A DNA stretch of 64,000 nucleotides from Kribbella sindirgiensis (GTDB lineage: Bacteria > Actinomycetota > Actinomycetes > Propionibacteriales > Kribbellaceae): positions 1 to 64,000 of the forward strand of contig NZ_SJKA01000025.1 in NCBI RefSeq assembly GCF_004331435.1. The letters are read 5' to 3'. This document shows positions 26,371 to 34,824 of the stretch, piece by piece; the first letter of the stretch is position 1; each line of letters begins with the position of its first letter. Both the position numbers and the translations under genes were made by a program. Under the pieces are notes generated by a model that had not been told where the DNA came from, ran no database searches, and was given only the letters and a program-made list of their open reading frames with translations.

Positions 26371-27656
26371 ACCCGCGCCCGTCGCCAGCCGTCGAGCGTC
26401 TCCGACCAAGCCTCGACCTGCTTCCCGAGGTCGGCCAGCACCTCGGGCTCGCGCGCGGCCAGGTCGGTGGTTTCGTGCGGATCGGCGGCGAGATCGAACA
26501 ACATCCGGCCTGCCACTCGTGGTGCCCCGAGTCGTTCGGAAGGATCGGCGACGAGCTTCCAGCGGCCGCGGCGCACCGCGAGCTGACCCTCGTACTCCCA
26601 CGACAACACCCGCTCCGGCTCGGTCCGCCCGTGGGCCAGCGTCGGCAGCAGGTCCTCTCCGTCGAGATCCGCGTCCGGTGCGAGACCGGCCGCGGCGAGG
26701 ATCGTCGGCGCGACGTCCATCATCATCGACGGCTCGTCACACGTCCGGCCCGCGGGCAGTCCGGCCGGCCACGACCAGATGCCGGGTACCCGGATCCCGC
26801 CCTCGAAGACCGACCCTTTGTGCCCGCGCAGTCCACCGGTCGAACCGCCGGCGTACGCGATCTCCTCGCCGCCGAGCCAGTTGCGTTCCTCCGCCGACGG
26901 CCCGTTGTCCGACGAGAAGAAGATGATCGTGTCGTCGAGCCGCCCGGTTCGCTCCAGCGCCTCGACGATCCGCCCGACGCCGTCGTCGACGCGGCTGACC
27001 ATCGCGGCCATCACCTGCTGGTCCCACGGCAGGCCCGCGTACTGCGCCATCGCGTCGGCCGGCGCGTGCATCGGGTAGTGCGGCGCGTTGTAGGCGACGT
27101 AGCAGAGGAACGGATCGCTGACCTCCGTGACGAACTCGACCGCGCGGTCGGTGATCAGGTCGGTCAGGTACTCGCCGTTGTGCCAGACCTCGTCGTCGTC
27201 CGACCACAGGTCGTGCAGCGGATTCCGCACACCCCAGTACATGATGTGCGAGTAGTAGTCGACGCAGCCGGCCCGGAACCCGAAGTGGTGGTCGAACCCG
27301 AACCGGAGCGGCGCCGACCCCGGCTCGACGCCGAGGTGCCACTTGCCGAACACCGCCGTACGCCATCCGGCCGTCGACAGCGCCGCGGCGAGCGTGGACT
27401 GCGGCGGCAGACCGTGGGTGTCCCGGCGGGCGCCGAGGATCGACTCGACTCCGGCGTGCGCCGGGTGCCGGCCGGTCAGCAGTGCGGCCCGCGACGGCGA
27501 GCAGACGGGGGAGTTCGAGTACCAGTCGGTCATCCGGATGCCGCGCGCGGCCAGCGCGTCGAGATGCGGCGTCCGGATGTGAGGGCTGCCGTAGCAGCCG
27601 AGGTCGCCCCAGCCGAGGTCGTCGGTGTAGATGATCACGATGTTCGGACGGGGCAC
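26367..27656 (-). CDS. Sulfatase (arylsulfatase family)
   Basis: A 429-residue type I sulfatase. The metal-binding DDLGWGD is at residues 12-18, and the formylglycine motif C-S-P-S-R is at residues 52-56, so Cys52 would be converted to formylglycine by a generating enzyme elsewhere. Later family features are KWHLG, SDNGP and the C-terminal RGRWKLV stretch. No signal peptide, so cytoplasmic action is likely. It starts with GTG 27656 behind GGAG, only 9 bases after the ArsR-SRPBCC gene stop, so the two form an operon. Confidence 0.92.
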   Translation of the reverse strand: MPRPNIVIIYTDDLGWGDLGCYGSPHIRTPHLDALAARGIRMTDWYSNSPVCSPSRAALLTGRHPAHAGVESILGARRDTHGLPPQSTLAAALSTAGWRTAVFGKWHLGVEPGSAPLRFGFDHHFGFRAGCVDYYSHIMYWGVRNPLHDLWSDDDEVWHNGEYLTDLITDRAVEFVTEVSDPFLCYVAYNAPHYPMHAPADAMAQYAGLPWDQQVMAAMVSRVDDGVGRIVEALERTGRLDDTIIFFSSDNGPSAEERNWLGGEEIAYAGGSTGGLRGHKGSVFEGGIRVPGIWSWPAGLPAGRTCDEPSMMMDVAPTILAAAGLAPDADLDGEDLLPTLAHGRTEPERVLSWEYEGQLAVRRGRWKLVADPSERLGAPRVAGRMLFDLAADPHETTDLAAREPEVLADLGKQVEAWSETLDGWRRARV

Positions 27657-27665
27657 GCGGGACTC

Positions 27666-28445
27666 CTACTGCGCGGCGGCGACTGAGGTCTCCAGCAAGG
27701 ATTTCAGATCGGCGAGCAGCGACGGCCAGCCCTCCTGGATCATGGTGCGGATCGTGCTGTCCGGCTCGAAGCCGCTGTGGATCACGGTCAGCTTCACCTG
27801 GCCGTCGACCGGCTCCAGTTCGAAGGTCGCCGTCGACAGCGGCTCCCGGCTGGTCTTCTCGTACGTCTCCTCGTCGAACCCGACCGCTTTCGCGAACTCG
27901 GGCGTGATGTGGTGCCAGGCGTAGGACAGTCGCGTGTACGGCGTGTGCTCGATGACGACCTGCCCCGGTCCGGAGATCGCGACGTCGCCCTGGTGCCACA
28001 CCATCGGGGAACCGGGCTGCCAGTCGGTCTCGTGGTGGAGTTGCCAGTACTGCTCGGTGAACGCCGCGTCGGTCAGTGCCTGCCACAGCCGCTCGGGCGT
28101 GGTCCGGATGTAGGTCGTGTACACGAAGTCGTTCATCTCGTCCTCCAGAGCCGTCTTGAGGTCGGCGAAGAACTGCACCCGCCGACGGTCGTACTGATGG
28201 ATCCAGCGATCGGCGATGGCGTTGATCGGCTCGGCGTTCAGGTGGTGCAGCTTCTCCCGGCCGCGCCGTACGGTGCTGACGAGGTTGGCGCTCTCGAGTA
28301 CGGCGAGATGCTTGCTGACGGACTGCCGCGCCATGTCCAGCTCGGCGCACAGCTCGCGCAGCGTCTGCCCGTTGCGCGCATTCAGCAGGTCGAGCAGCCG
28401 GCGCCGGCTCGGATCCGCGAGCGCCCGGAACACCTCGTCGTCCAT
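27666..28445 (-). CDS. ArsR-type regulator fused to an SRPBCC (AHSA1-like) domain
   Basis: A 259-residue fusion. Residues 1-95 form an ArsR winged helix (FRALADPSRRRLLDLLNARN, then LCAELDMARQSVSKHLAVLE) without the usual metal-binding Cys pair. Residues 115-255 form an SRPBCC/AHSA1-like ligand pocket (FVYTTYIRTTPERLWQALTD). Such fusions are presumably ligand-responsive repressors. ATG 28445 is chosen because the ArsR domain begins there. Two 16-bp GCAGC-N6-GCTGC palindromes lie upstream. It is cotranscribed with the sulfatase. Confidence 0.9.
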   Translation of the reverse strand: MDDEVFRALADPSRRRLLDLLNARNGQTLRELCAELDMARQSVSKHLAVLESANLVSTVRRGREKLHHLNAEPINAIADRWIHQYDRRRVQFFADLKTALEDEMNDFVYTTYIRTTPERLWQALTDAAFTEQYWQLHHETDWQPGSPMVWHQGDVAISGPGQVVIEHTPYTRLSYAWHHITPEFAKAVGFDEETYEKTSREPLSTATFELEPVDGQVKLTVIHSGFEPDSTIRTMIQEGWPSLLADLKSLLETSVAAAQ

Positions 28446-28465
28446 CGCACTCCGATCGCATTCAT

Positions 28466-28481
28466 GCAGCCGTTTGGCTGC
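28466..28481. promoter_or_regulatory. ArsR operator copy 1 (GCAGC-N6-GCTGC)
   Basis: GCAGCCGTTTGGCTGC is a 16-bp palindrome whose arms reach 6 bases (GCAGCC/GGCTGC). It lies 20 bases before the ArsR-SRPBCC start. Confidence 0.7.
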
Positions 28482-28494
28482 CTTTCCAACATAG

Positions 28495-28510
28495 GCAGCC
28501 AATTAGCTGC
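28495..28510. promoter_or_regulatory. ArsR operator copy 2 (GCAGC-N6-GCTGC)
   Basis: GCAGCCAATTAGCTGC repeats the same arms and spacing 29 bases from copy 1. The pair spans the divergent promoter region between the ArsR-SRPBCC gene and the GNAT gene. Confidence 0.7.
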
Positions 28511-28546
28511 ATGTCAACCTGAACGGCCCTGGGCGAGGATGTCGCC

Positions 28547-29338
28547 GTGGACATCGTGAGCCTGGGCTACCGGACGGATCTGCTGCTGCTGGCGCTGAGC
28601 GGCAGCACCATGCACGACACGGGGGAGTACGTCGTCGTGCGGACGCCCGGCAACCCGGGCTTCTGGTGGGGGAACTTCCTGCTCTACCGCACGCCGTTCG
28701 CGCCCGGGGACACGAAGCGCCGGCTCGACGACTTCCGGCGCGAGTTCCCGGACGCGGACCACGTTGCCATCGGCATCGATACCGTGGACGGCGAGATCGG
28801 GGCCGAGAACGAGCTGACCGCCGCCGGGCTCACAGCCGACGGCAGTGTCGTGATGACGGCCGATCGCGTCCTTCAACCGCAGCGGCCCAACACGGACTCG
28901 ACGTACCGCTTCCTGAGCAGTGACGACGACTGGGAGCAGCTGTACCACCAGAGCCTCGCCACCGCGACGATGACGGTCGACGCCGCGTACGAGGAGTTCA
29001 CGCGGCGCAGGCTGGCGGCGAAACGTGAGCTGGTCGATGCCGGTCACGGGAAGTGGTTCGGCGCGTTCGACGGAGATCGGCTGCAGAGTGCGCTCGGGTT
29101 GATGTTCGACGGCAAGGGACTGGCCCGGTTCCAGGACGTGCAGACGTCCCCCGAGGATCGCGGTCGCGGCCTGGCCACCACGCTCGTCCATCACGCGTCG
29201 ACGTACGGGCTGACCGAAGGCGGTGCGCGGACTCTGGTGATGGTCGCGGATCCGGAGTACCTCGCGATCCGGATCTATCGCTCGCTCGGATTCACCGACT
29301 CGGAGACCCAGCTCGGGTTCGCGAAGCCACCTGCGTGA
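28547..29338 (+). CDS. GNAT-family N-acetyltransferase
   Basis: A 263-residue protein with a C-terminal GNAT fold: WFGAFDGDRLQSALGLMFDG, then the acetyl-CoA loop TSPEDRGRGLATTLVHHAST and the final IRIYRSLGF strand. The first 110 residues are an extra domain seen in some actinobacterial GNATs (WWGNFLLYRTPFAPGD). Substrate unknown. GTG 28547 has GAGGA 7 bases upstream. Divergent from the ArsR-SRPBCC gene, whose operators may also affect it. Confidence 0.85.
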   Translation: MDIVSLGYRTDLLLLALSGSTMHDTGEYVVVRTPGNPGFWWGNFLLYRTPFAPGDTKRRLDDFRREFPDADHVAIGIDTVDGEIGAENELTAAGLTADGSVVMTADRVLQPQRPNTDSTYRFLSSDDDWEQLYHQSLATATMTVDAAYEEFTRRRLAAKRELVDAGHGKWFGAFDGDRLQSALGLMFDGKGLARFQDVQTSPEDRGRGLATTLVHHASTYGLTEGGARTLVMVADPEYLAIRIYRSLGFTDSETQLGFAKPPA

Positions 29339-29339
29339 C

Positions 29340-29359
29340 GTCCACATGAAACAGTGGAC
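29340..29359. promoter_or_regulatory. 20-bp MerR-type dyad before the SDR-MerR operon
   Basis: GTCCAC (29340-29345) and GTGGAC (29354-29359) are exact reverse complements around an 8-base centre, a 20-bp dyad of the size bound by MerR dimers. It ends 2 bases before the SDR start codon. Confidence 0.55.
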
Positions 29360-29361
29360 CC

Positions 29362-30105
29362 ATGACTGAGGGACGTGGGGTTGTGCTGGTCACCGGTGGG
29401 AGTCGCGGGATCGGGGCGGCCGCATCGCTCGCGCTCGCGACGGACGGCTGGGACGTCGCGGTGAACTACCGGACCCAGGCCGACGAGGCCGCGCGGGTCG
29501 TGAAGGCCTGCGAGGAACGTGGCGCCCGCGCGATCGCCGTCCAGGCCGACGTCGCCGAGGCCGAGCAGGTCGAGCGGCTCTTCGAGACGGTCGCCGCGGA
29601 GCTGGGCCCGATCGGTGCGGTGATCAACAACGCCGGCGTCGTCTCGCCCGCCGGGCGGGTCGCGGAGTACGACGCGGAGCGGCTCGACCGGGTGTTCCGG
29701 ATCAACACGGTCAGCGCGTTCCTCGTCGCGGGCGCCGCGGTCCGCCGGATGTCGACGGCGTACGGCGGGGACGGTGGCGTCATCGTGAACATCTCCTCGC
29801 GCGCGGCAGTGCTCGGATCGGCGGGGGAGTACGTCGACTACGCGGCGAGCAAGGCCGCTGTCGACGCGCTGACGACCGGTCTGGCCAACGAGGTCGCGAA
29901 GGAAGGCGTCCGCGTCCTCGGCGTCCGGCCGGGCCTGATCCAGACCGACATCCACGAGCCCGGCCGCCTGGACCGCCTCGGTGCGACCCCGCCGCTGGCG
30001 CGACCCGGCAAGCCGGAGGAGGTCGCCGAGGTGATCGCGTTCCTGGCCTCGGACCGTTCCTCCTACATGACCGGTACGACGGTCGACGTCTCGGGCGGCC
30101 GGTGA
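29362..30105 (+). CDS. SDR-family oxidoreductase (FabG-like)
   Basis: A 247-residue classical SDR: VTGGSRGIGAA cofactor loop at the N-terminus, NNAG, NISSRAAVLGSAGEYVDYAA with catalytic Ser and Tyr, then SKAAVD with the Lys; the C-terminus YMTGTTVDVSGGR is typical of FabG-like enzymes. Substrate unknown. A 20-bp dyad abuts the start codon, and a double-MerR regulator follows after 3 bases, so this is probably a self-regulated two-gene operon. Confidence 0.9.
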   Translation: MTEGRGVVLVTGGSRGIGAAASLALATDGWDVAVNYRTQADEAARVVKACEERGARAIAVQADVAEAEQVERLFETVAAELGPIGAVINNAGVVSPAGRVAEYDAERLDRVFRINTVSAFLVAGAAVRRMSTAYGGDGGVIVNISSRAAVLGSAGEYVDYAASKAAVDALTTGLANEVAKEGVRVLGVRPGLIQTDIHEPGRLDRLGATPPLARPGKPEEVAEVIAFLASDRSSYMTGTTVDVSGGR

Positions 30106-30108
30106 CGG

Positions 30109-30843
30109 ATGGGACTGCGGCCGGTAGACCTCGCGCGCCGGGCCGGGGTGTCGACTCAGCTCGTCCGCAACTACGAGGCGTCCGGGATCCTGCCGCCGGC
30201 GCCGCGGTCGGACACCGGGTATCGCCAGTACGGTCCTGAGCATCTGCAGGCGTTGCTGACGTACCGCGCCCTCTACCCGGGGTTCGGTGCCGAGACCGCC
30301 ACCGAGATCATGCGCGCCGTCCACAACGGCGACGAGGCGCTCGCTTACCGGCTGGTGGACGCGGCGCACGCCGCCCTGCACGAGCAGCGACTCGCCACTG
30401 ACGCCGCCAGCGAGGCCCTCGGAGCATTGGCCGCGGAGTACGTCGACGAGCAGCCCGTCACGGGACCGTCCCTGCTCGTCGGCGAACTCGCGCACCGCTT
30501 GGGCGTCCGTACGTCGGCCCTCCGCGTTTGGGAGGCCGCAGGCCTGCTCGCTCCGTCGCGCGAACCGGGCACGAAGTACCGGCGTTACGGCCCGGAGGAG
30601 GTACGGGACGCGCGGATCATCCACATGCTCCGCCAGGGCCGGTACTACTTCGAGCAGATCAAGCCGGTCCTCGACGGACTGCGCCGTACCGGCAGCACCG
30701 ACGCGTTGCGCACCGCGATCGCCGAGCGCCGCGCCGCCCACGACCGCCAAACCAAGGCGATGCTGTACGGCGCGGCGCTGCTCCACGAGCTCATCACTGC
30801 GGGACAGCAAGACGGGTCGGCACCGACCGCCCTCGCACAGTGA
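30109..30843 (+). CDS. MerR-family regulator with two MerR HTH domains
   Basis: A 244-residue regulator with two MerR winged helices in one chain. The first spans residues 4-70 (LRPVDLARRAGVSTQLVRNY, GYRQYGPEHLQAL). The second spans about residues 122-190 (LLVGELAHRLGVRTSALRVW, KYRRYGPEEVRDARI). A linker with helices lies between, and a short coiled coil ends the chain. Normal MerR proteins have one such domain and dimerise, so this may bind a full operator as a monomer. It follows the SDR gene by 3 bases and overlaps the convergent cyclase gene by 50 bases. Confidence 0.85.
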   Translation: MGLRPVDLARRAGVSTQLVRNYEASGILPPAPRSDTGYRQYGPEHLQALLTYRALYPGFGAETATEIMRAVHNGDEALAYRLVDAAHAALHEQRLATDAASEALGALAAEYVDEQPVTGPSLLVGELAHRLGVRTSALRVWEAAGLLAPSREPGTKYRRYGPEEVRDARIIHMLRQGRYYFEQIKPVLDGLRRTGSTDALRTAIAERRAAHDRQTKAMLYGAALLHELITAGQQDGSAPTALAQ

Positions 30844-32350
30844 CCAGGTCGCTCTGCCGCCACTGATCGGACTCGCCCGGCGCCGCCTTGTCGACCGCGG
30901 TCATCGAGGCGATCAGCCGGCCCGGCGCGGTCTTGGCGAGCTCGCTCAGCCGTGAGGCCTCGTTCACCGGGTCGCCGATCACGGTGTACTCGTGCCGTCG
31001 GACGTCGCCGACCGTACCGGCCACCACGATCCCGGCCGTGACACCGATCCCGGCGGTTGCCTCCGGCAACTCGGCGGCGAGCCGCCGGGACAGCTCCCGC
31101 CCTGCGGCGAGTGCGCTGCCCGCCGGGTCCGCCAGCTCGGCCGGCGCCCCGAAGACCGCCAGCACCGCGTCACCGGCGAACTTGTTCACAAACCCGCCCT
31201 GCCGGTCGACCTCGGCCACCACGATGGCGAAGAACCGGTTGAGCAGCTGCACGACCTCGGCCGGCGGCCGCTGCGCCGCCAGCTCGGTCGATCCGACCAG
31301 GTCGACGAACAGCACCGCGGCGTACCGCTCCTCGCCGCCGAGGCTGTCGCTGGTCAGCGCCTCCTGGACGACGTCCGGCCCGACGTACCGCCCGAACAGG
31401 TCGCGGATGCGTTCCCGCTCACGCAGCCCGTCGGCCATCCGGTTGAACCCGGCCTGCAGCGACCCGAGCTCGGTGCCGTCGAAGACCGGGATGCTCACGT
31501 CGAGCCGCCCCTCGCCGATCAGACTCAACGCGTCCCGCACCGACCGCACCGGCGCCACCACGGACTTCGCCGACAGCCAGGTGAGCAGGCAACCGTTGCC
31601 GAGCGCCACGATGCCCAGGGCAAGGATCACGACCGAGAGCCGGGTGGAGCTGACGTTGCCGTCGATCAGCGCGAGCACGGCGGCCAGCATCAGCCCGGCC
31701 ACGGGTACGCCGGAGCCGACCGCCCAGAAGAAGACCGTGCGCGCCTTCAGCCCGGCCGCGAGCAGGCGCCGGGGCGGCGGGGAGTCGACGAGCGCCCGCG
31801 CGGCGACGGGGCGGAGGGTGAACTCGGTCAGCAGGTACGAGACCGTGGAGGTGATGATCATCCCGTCGATCACGGTGAGCGCGACGCGCAGCGCGTTCTC
31901 CGGCTGCAGGATCAGCGTCATCACCGAGAACAGCACGGCGGCGCCCAGCCAGAGCAGGACCTCGATCAGGGTCAGTCGCAGCGGCAGTTGCAGCGTCGCG
32001 ATCTGCTCTTTCCGCGTCGCCGGGCGCTCCAGGTCGATCCAGGCGGTGACGCGGTGCGTGAGGCGGGTGCTCCAGAGGTAGCAAACCGCCACGGCGAAGA
32101 GGAAGTACGCCGGGATGACGATCGCGTCGATGAGCTGGAGCTGGTCGACCAGCGACGGTCCCGGCAGCACGAAGGCGGCGAGGACGAAGGTGACGAAGGC
32201 ACCGATCAGGTTGGTGCCGACCGAGAACACGGTGAGCAGCAGGTGCAGGCGGATCCGCAGCCGTTGCGGGCTCTGGTCGGCCGGCCCGAGCAGCCAGGAC
32301 CCGAACGGCCGCCGTTTCAGCACCAGCTCGGGGTTCCGCTGGGTCGTCAT
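30794..32350 (-). CDS. Membrane-bound class III adenylate cyclase with HAMP domain
   Basis: A 518-residue protein. Six hydrophobic segments fill the first 280 residues, a HAMP linker follows (VAPVRSVRDALSLIGEGRLD), then a class III cyclase domain. Catalytic residues are present: metal Asp in LFVDLVGST and GDAVLAVFG, adenine-selecting Lys in FVNKFAGD, and NEASRL with the transition-state Asn and Arg. It should make cAMP in response to a membrane or HAMP signal, as in the six-TM mycobacterial cyclases. ATG 32350 is chosen; the frame runs 38 codons further upstream without similarity. Confidence 0.92.
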   Translation of the reverse strand: MTTQRNPELVLKRRPFGSWLLGPADQSPQRLRIRLHLLLTVFSVGTNLIGAFVTFVLAAFVLPGPSLVDQLQLIDAIVIPAYFLFAVAVCYLWSTRLTHRVTAWIDLERPATRKEQIATLQLPLRLTLIEVLLWLGAAVLFSVMTLILQPENALRVALTVIDGMIITSTVSYLLTEFTLRPVAARALVDSPPPRRLLAAGLKARTVFFWAVGSGVPVAGLMLAAVLALIDGNVSSTRLSVVILALGIVALGNGCLLTWLSAKSVVAPVRSVRDALSLIGEGRLDVSIPVFDGTELGSLQAGFNRMADGLRERERIRDLFGRYVGPDVVQEALTSDSLGGEERYAAVLFVDLVGSTELAAQRPPAEVVQLLNRFFAIVVAEVDRQGGFVNKFAGDAVLAVFGAPAELADPAGSALAAGRELSRRLAAELPEATAGIGVTAGIVVAGTVGDVRRHEYTVIGDPVNEASRLSELAKTAPGRLIASMTAVDKAAPGESDQWRQSDLVTVRGRSVPTRLAVPQ

Positions 32351-32478
32351 GAGACCAGTTTGCCGTGTCAGCACCGTTCGAGGGTTTTGGCACGGTGGTG
32401 CGGCTGGCTCAGATTGGTCGTCCGAACCGACCGGGACGTAGGTAGTGTTCCCCGGACGCCTCACTCGGGGAGCATCCC

Positions 32479-34245
32479 TTGACGCACGATCGCCACTCCT
32501 ACGCCGAGCCGAATGTGGTTCGGACCACCCACCTCGAGCTCGACCTCGCGCTCGACTTCGACGAGAAGGTGCTGGCCGGCAGTGCCACGCACACTCTCGC
32601 CTGGACCGGTGCGACCGGCCGGCTGGTCCTGGACACCCGCGACCTCACGGTGCTGGGTGTCGAAGGGCTGACGGCCGACGGCTGGGAGCCGCTGGAGTAC
32701 AGCCTCGCGGTTCCGGACCCCGAGCTGGGTTCGGCGCTGACCATCCGGACGGCGGGCCACCCGCGGGTCAAGGTGAGTTACCGGACCGCGCCGACCGCGA
32801 CCGGTCTGCAGTGGCTGGAGCCGGCGATGACGGCCGGCGGCGTGATGCCGTTCATGTTCAGCCAGTCGCAGGCGATCCACGCGCGCAGCTGGGTTCCGGT
32901 GCAGGACACGCCGAGTGTGCGGTTCAGCTACGCCGCGCACGTGACGGCGCCGCCGGAGCTGATGGTGCTGATGAGCGCCGACAACGGTACGACGTCGCGC
33001 CGCACCGGCTCGTACGACGTGGTGATGCCGGAGCCGATCCCGTCGTACCTGCTGGCGATCGCCGCGGGCGACCTGGTGTTCGAGCCGCTCGGTGAGCGGT
33101 CCGGCGTGTGGGCCGAGCCCGCGACCGTGCGGAGGGCCGCGACCGAGTTCTCCGACACCGAGGAGATGATGCGGGTCACCGAGGAGCTCTTCGGCCCGTA
33201 CCGCTGGGGCCGCTACGACCTGCTCGTGCTGCCGCCGTCGTTCCCGTACGGCGGTATGGAGAACCCGCGGATGACGTTCGCGACCCCGACCGTGGTGATC
33301 GGCGACAAGTCGCTCGTCAGCGTGATCGCGCACGAGCTGGCGCACAGCTGGTCCGGCAACCTCGTCACGCAGGACAGCTGGGACGACATCTGGCTCAACG
33401 AGGGCTTCACGTCGTACGTCGAGAACCGGATCGTCGAGGCCGTCTATGGGACCGAGTTCGCGGTGATGGAGACCGCGATCAAGCAGCACGCGACCGTCGT
33501 GAAGCTGGACCCGCTGACACCGGCCGAGCTCGCGGTCGAGCTGCCGGGCCTGCACCACCGGTCCGAGTACCACGGGACGACGTCGACCGGCCCGCTGAAG
33601 GGCTCTTGGTTCCTGTCGTGGCTGGAGGAGCGGTTCACGCGGGAGGTGTTCGACCCGTTCCTGCGCGGGTACTTCGACGCGTTCGCGTTCCGCAGCATCA
33701 ACACCGACAACTTCGTGGAGCACCTGCGGGAGCACCTGACCGGGCCGCACCCGGACGTGGTGACCGAGGCCGAGCTGGCCGCCTGGCTGTACGAGCCGGG
33801 GATTCCGGCGTTCGCGCGGCGCGCGGTGTCGGCCCGGTTCCAGATCGTCGACGAGGCGCGCGGTCTGTGGCTGACGACGGGCGAGCTGCCGCACGGAGCG
33901 GAGCGGTGGACGACGCAGGAGTGGCTGCGGTTCCTCGACGCGGCTCCCGACGTACTGAGCCCGCTGCTGCTGCAGCAGCTCGACCGCGCGTTCGGCCTGA
34001 CCGGGACGGCGAACGGTGAGATCGCGCGGCGCTGGTACCAGATCGTTGCTGCCAGCAGCTACGAGGCGGCGTACGCCGAGATGGCCGAGTTCCTCACCAC
34101 GGTCGGCCGGATGAAGCTGGTCCTCCCGGTGTACCAGGCGCTGGCCGGTACGGACCGGGCGTTCGCCGCGGAGGTCTTCGCCAAGGCCCGCCCCGGATAT
34201 CACCCGATCACGACCGCGGCGGTGCTCAAGATCCTCGGCCAGTAG
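32479..34245 (+). CDS. M1-family aminopeptidase (leukotriene A4 hydrolase-like)
   Basis: A 588-residue zinc aminopeptidase: GGMEN substrate loop at 258-262, HELAH at 285-289 and zinc Glu at 308 (WLNEGF), then a C-terminal helical domain like that of leukotriene A4 hydrolase (residues about 465-585). It removes N-terminal residues from peptides, probably in the cytoplasm as no signal peptide is seen. The start is TTG 32479, 6 bases after GGGGAG; no ATG or GTG fits. Its stop codon overlaps the -10 box of the next gene. Confidence 0.92.
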   Translation: MTHDRHSYAEPNVVRTTHLELDLALDFDEKVLAGSATHTLAWTGATGRLVLDTRDLTVLGVEGLTADGWEPLEYSLAVPDPELGSALTIRTAGHPRVKVSYRTAPTATGLQWLEPAMTAGGVMPFMFSQSQAIHARSWVPVQDTPSVRFSYAAHVTAPPELMVLMSADNGTTSRRTGSYDVVMPEPIPSYLLAIAAGDLVFEPLGERSGVWAEPATVRRAATEFSDTEEMMRVTEELFGPYRWGRYDLLVLPPSFPYGGMENPRMTFATPTVVIGDKSLVSVIAHELAHSWSGNLVTQDSWDDIWLNEGFTSYVENRIVEAVYGTEFAVMETAIKQHATVVKLDPLTPAELAVELPGLHHRSEYHGTTSTGPLKGSWFLSWLEERFTREVFDPFLRGYFDAFAFRSINTDNFVEHLREHLTGPHPDVVTEAELAAWLYEPGIPAFARRAVSARFQIVDEARGLWLTTGELPHGAERWTTQEWLRFLDAAPDVLSPLLLQQLDRAFGLTGTANGEIARRWYQIVAASSYEAAYAEMAEFLTTVGRMKLVLPVYQALAGTDRAFAAEVFAKARPGYHPITTAAVLKILGQ

Positions 34246-34248
34246 ACT
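34243..34248 (+). promoter_or_regulatory. Putative leaderless -10 box (TAGACT) for the leader ORF and SpoU-type methylase
   Basis: TAGACT ends 7 bases before ATG 34256. Its first three bases are the stop codon of the M1 peptidase gene. Confidence 0.5.
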
Positions 34249-34255
34249 GGGTGTC

Positions 34256-34303
34256 ATGATGACGCGAATTCCTGACGGGAGGATCGATCCCGCTGCTCGA
34301 TGA
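34256..34303 (+). CDS. Putative 15-residue leader ORF overlapping the SpoU-type methylase start
   Basis: The frame reads MMTRIPDGRIDPAAR and stops at TGA 34301-34303, overlapping the methylase ATG 34300 by 4 bases (ATGA). Its ATG is placed 7 bases after TAGACT, as in a leaderless mRNA. GGGAGG (34278-34283) inside it could still serve the methylase, but at 16 bases is far from its start. Either translation of this ORF couples to the methylase or the overlap is chance; there is no homology to argue from. Confidence 0.4.
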   Translation: MMTRIPDGRIDPAAR

Positions 34304-34821
34304 GCGGGATCCGGGTGCGGAGCCGCAAGGACCTCAGGCACCAACGCCGCCGCAAGTCCCACTCGTGCTGGGACCATCTGCTGATCGCGCCGCTCTGGCC
34401 GATGTACGACGTGAACCTCGGGACGCTGCTCCGGACCTGTGACGCGGTCGGCGCGTGTCTCGCCGTACCGAAGCTGCCGTGGGTGCCCGATGCGCTTGCC
34501 AAGGGCAACACGCTGCGCCGGCGGACCTGCGTTCACTGGACCGGGCACGATCCGGTGCGCTGGCTGGTCGATCAGCGGAGCCGGCCGGACACCACGGTGA
34601 TCGGGGTCGAGTTGGCCGACGAGGCGATCCGGCTGGCCGATCTGCCGCCGGCCCGGAACCGGACGATCGCCGTACTCGGGCACGAACGCACCGGTATCCC
34701 GCCCGAAGCGGTCGACGAGCTGGACGTCGTGGTCGAGATCCCGATGATCGGGACCGGCGCCAGCCTGAACGTCGCGGTCGCGGGTTCGCTCGTGCTGTAC
34801 CGGCTGGCCGGACTGCTGTAG
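34300..34821 (+). CDS. SpoU/TrmH-family RNA 2'-O-methyltransferase
   Basis: A 173-residue SPOUT methyltransferase. The three SpoU motifs are visible: motif 1 DVNLGTLLRTCDAVGA (Asn and Arg), motif 2 TIAVLGHERTGIPPEAVDEL (GxExxGI), and motif 3 IPMIGTGASLNVAVAGSLVL (SLNV, knot). It methylates a ribose of tRNA or rRNA using S-adenosylmethionine in the cytoplasm. It lacks an N-terminal substrate-binding domain. It starts in ATGA overlap with a 15-codon leader ORF and is convergent with the double-GNAT gene. Confidence 0.9.
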   Translation: MSGIRVRSRKDLRHQRRRKSHSCWDHLLIAPLWPMYDVNLGTLLRTCDAVGACLAVPKLPWVPDALAKGNTLRRRTCVHWTGHDPVRWLVDQRSRPDTTVIGVELADEAIRLADLPPARNRTIAVLGHERTGIPPEAVDELDVVVEIPMIGTGASLNVAVAGSLVLYRLAGLL

Positions 34822-34824
34822 CCG

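Noticed and set aside
32461..34683. A 740-codon open frame on the minus strand over the M1 peptidase and methylase genes
   Set aside because: It is a composition shadow with no recognisable domain and crosses two well-supported plus-strand genes.
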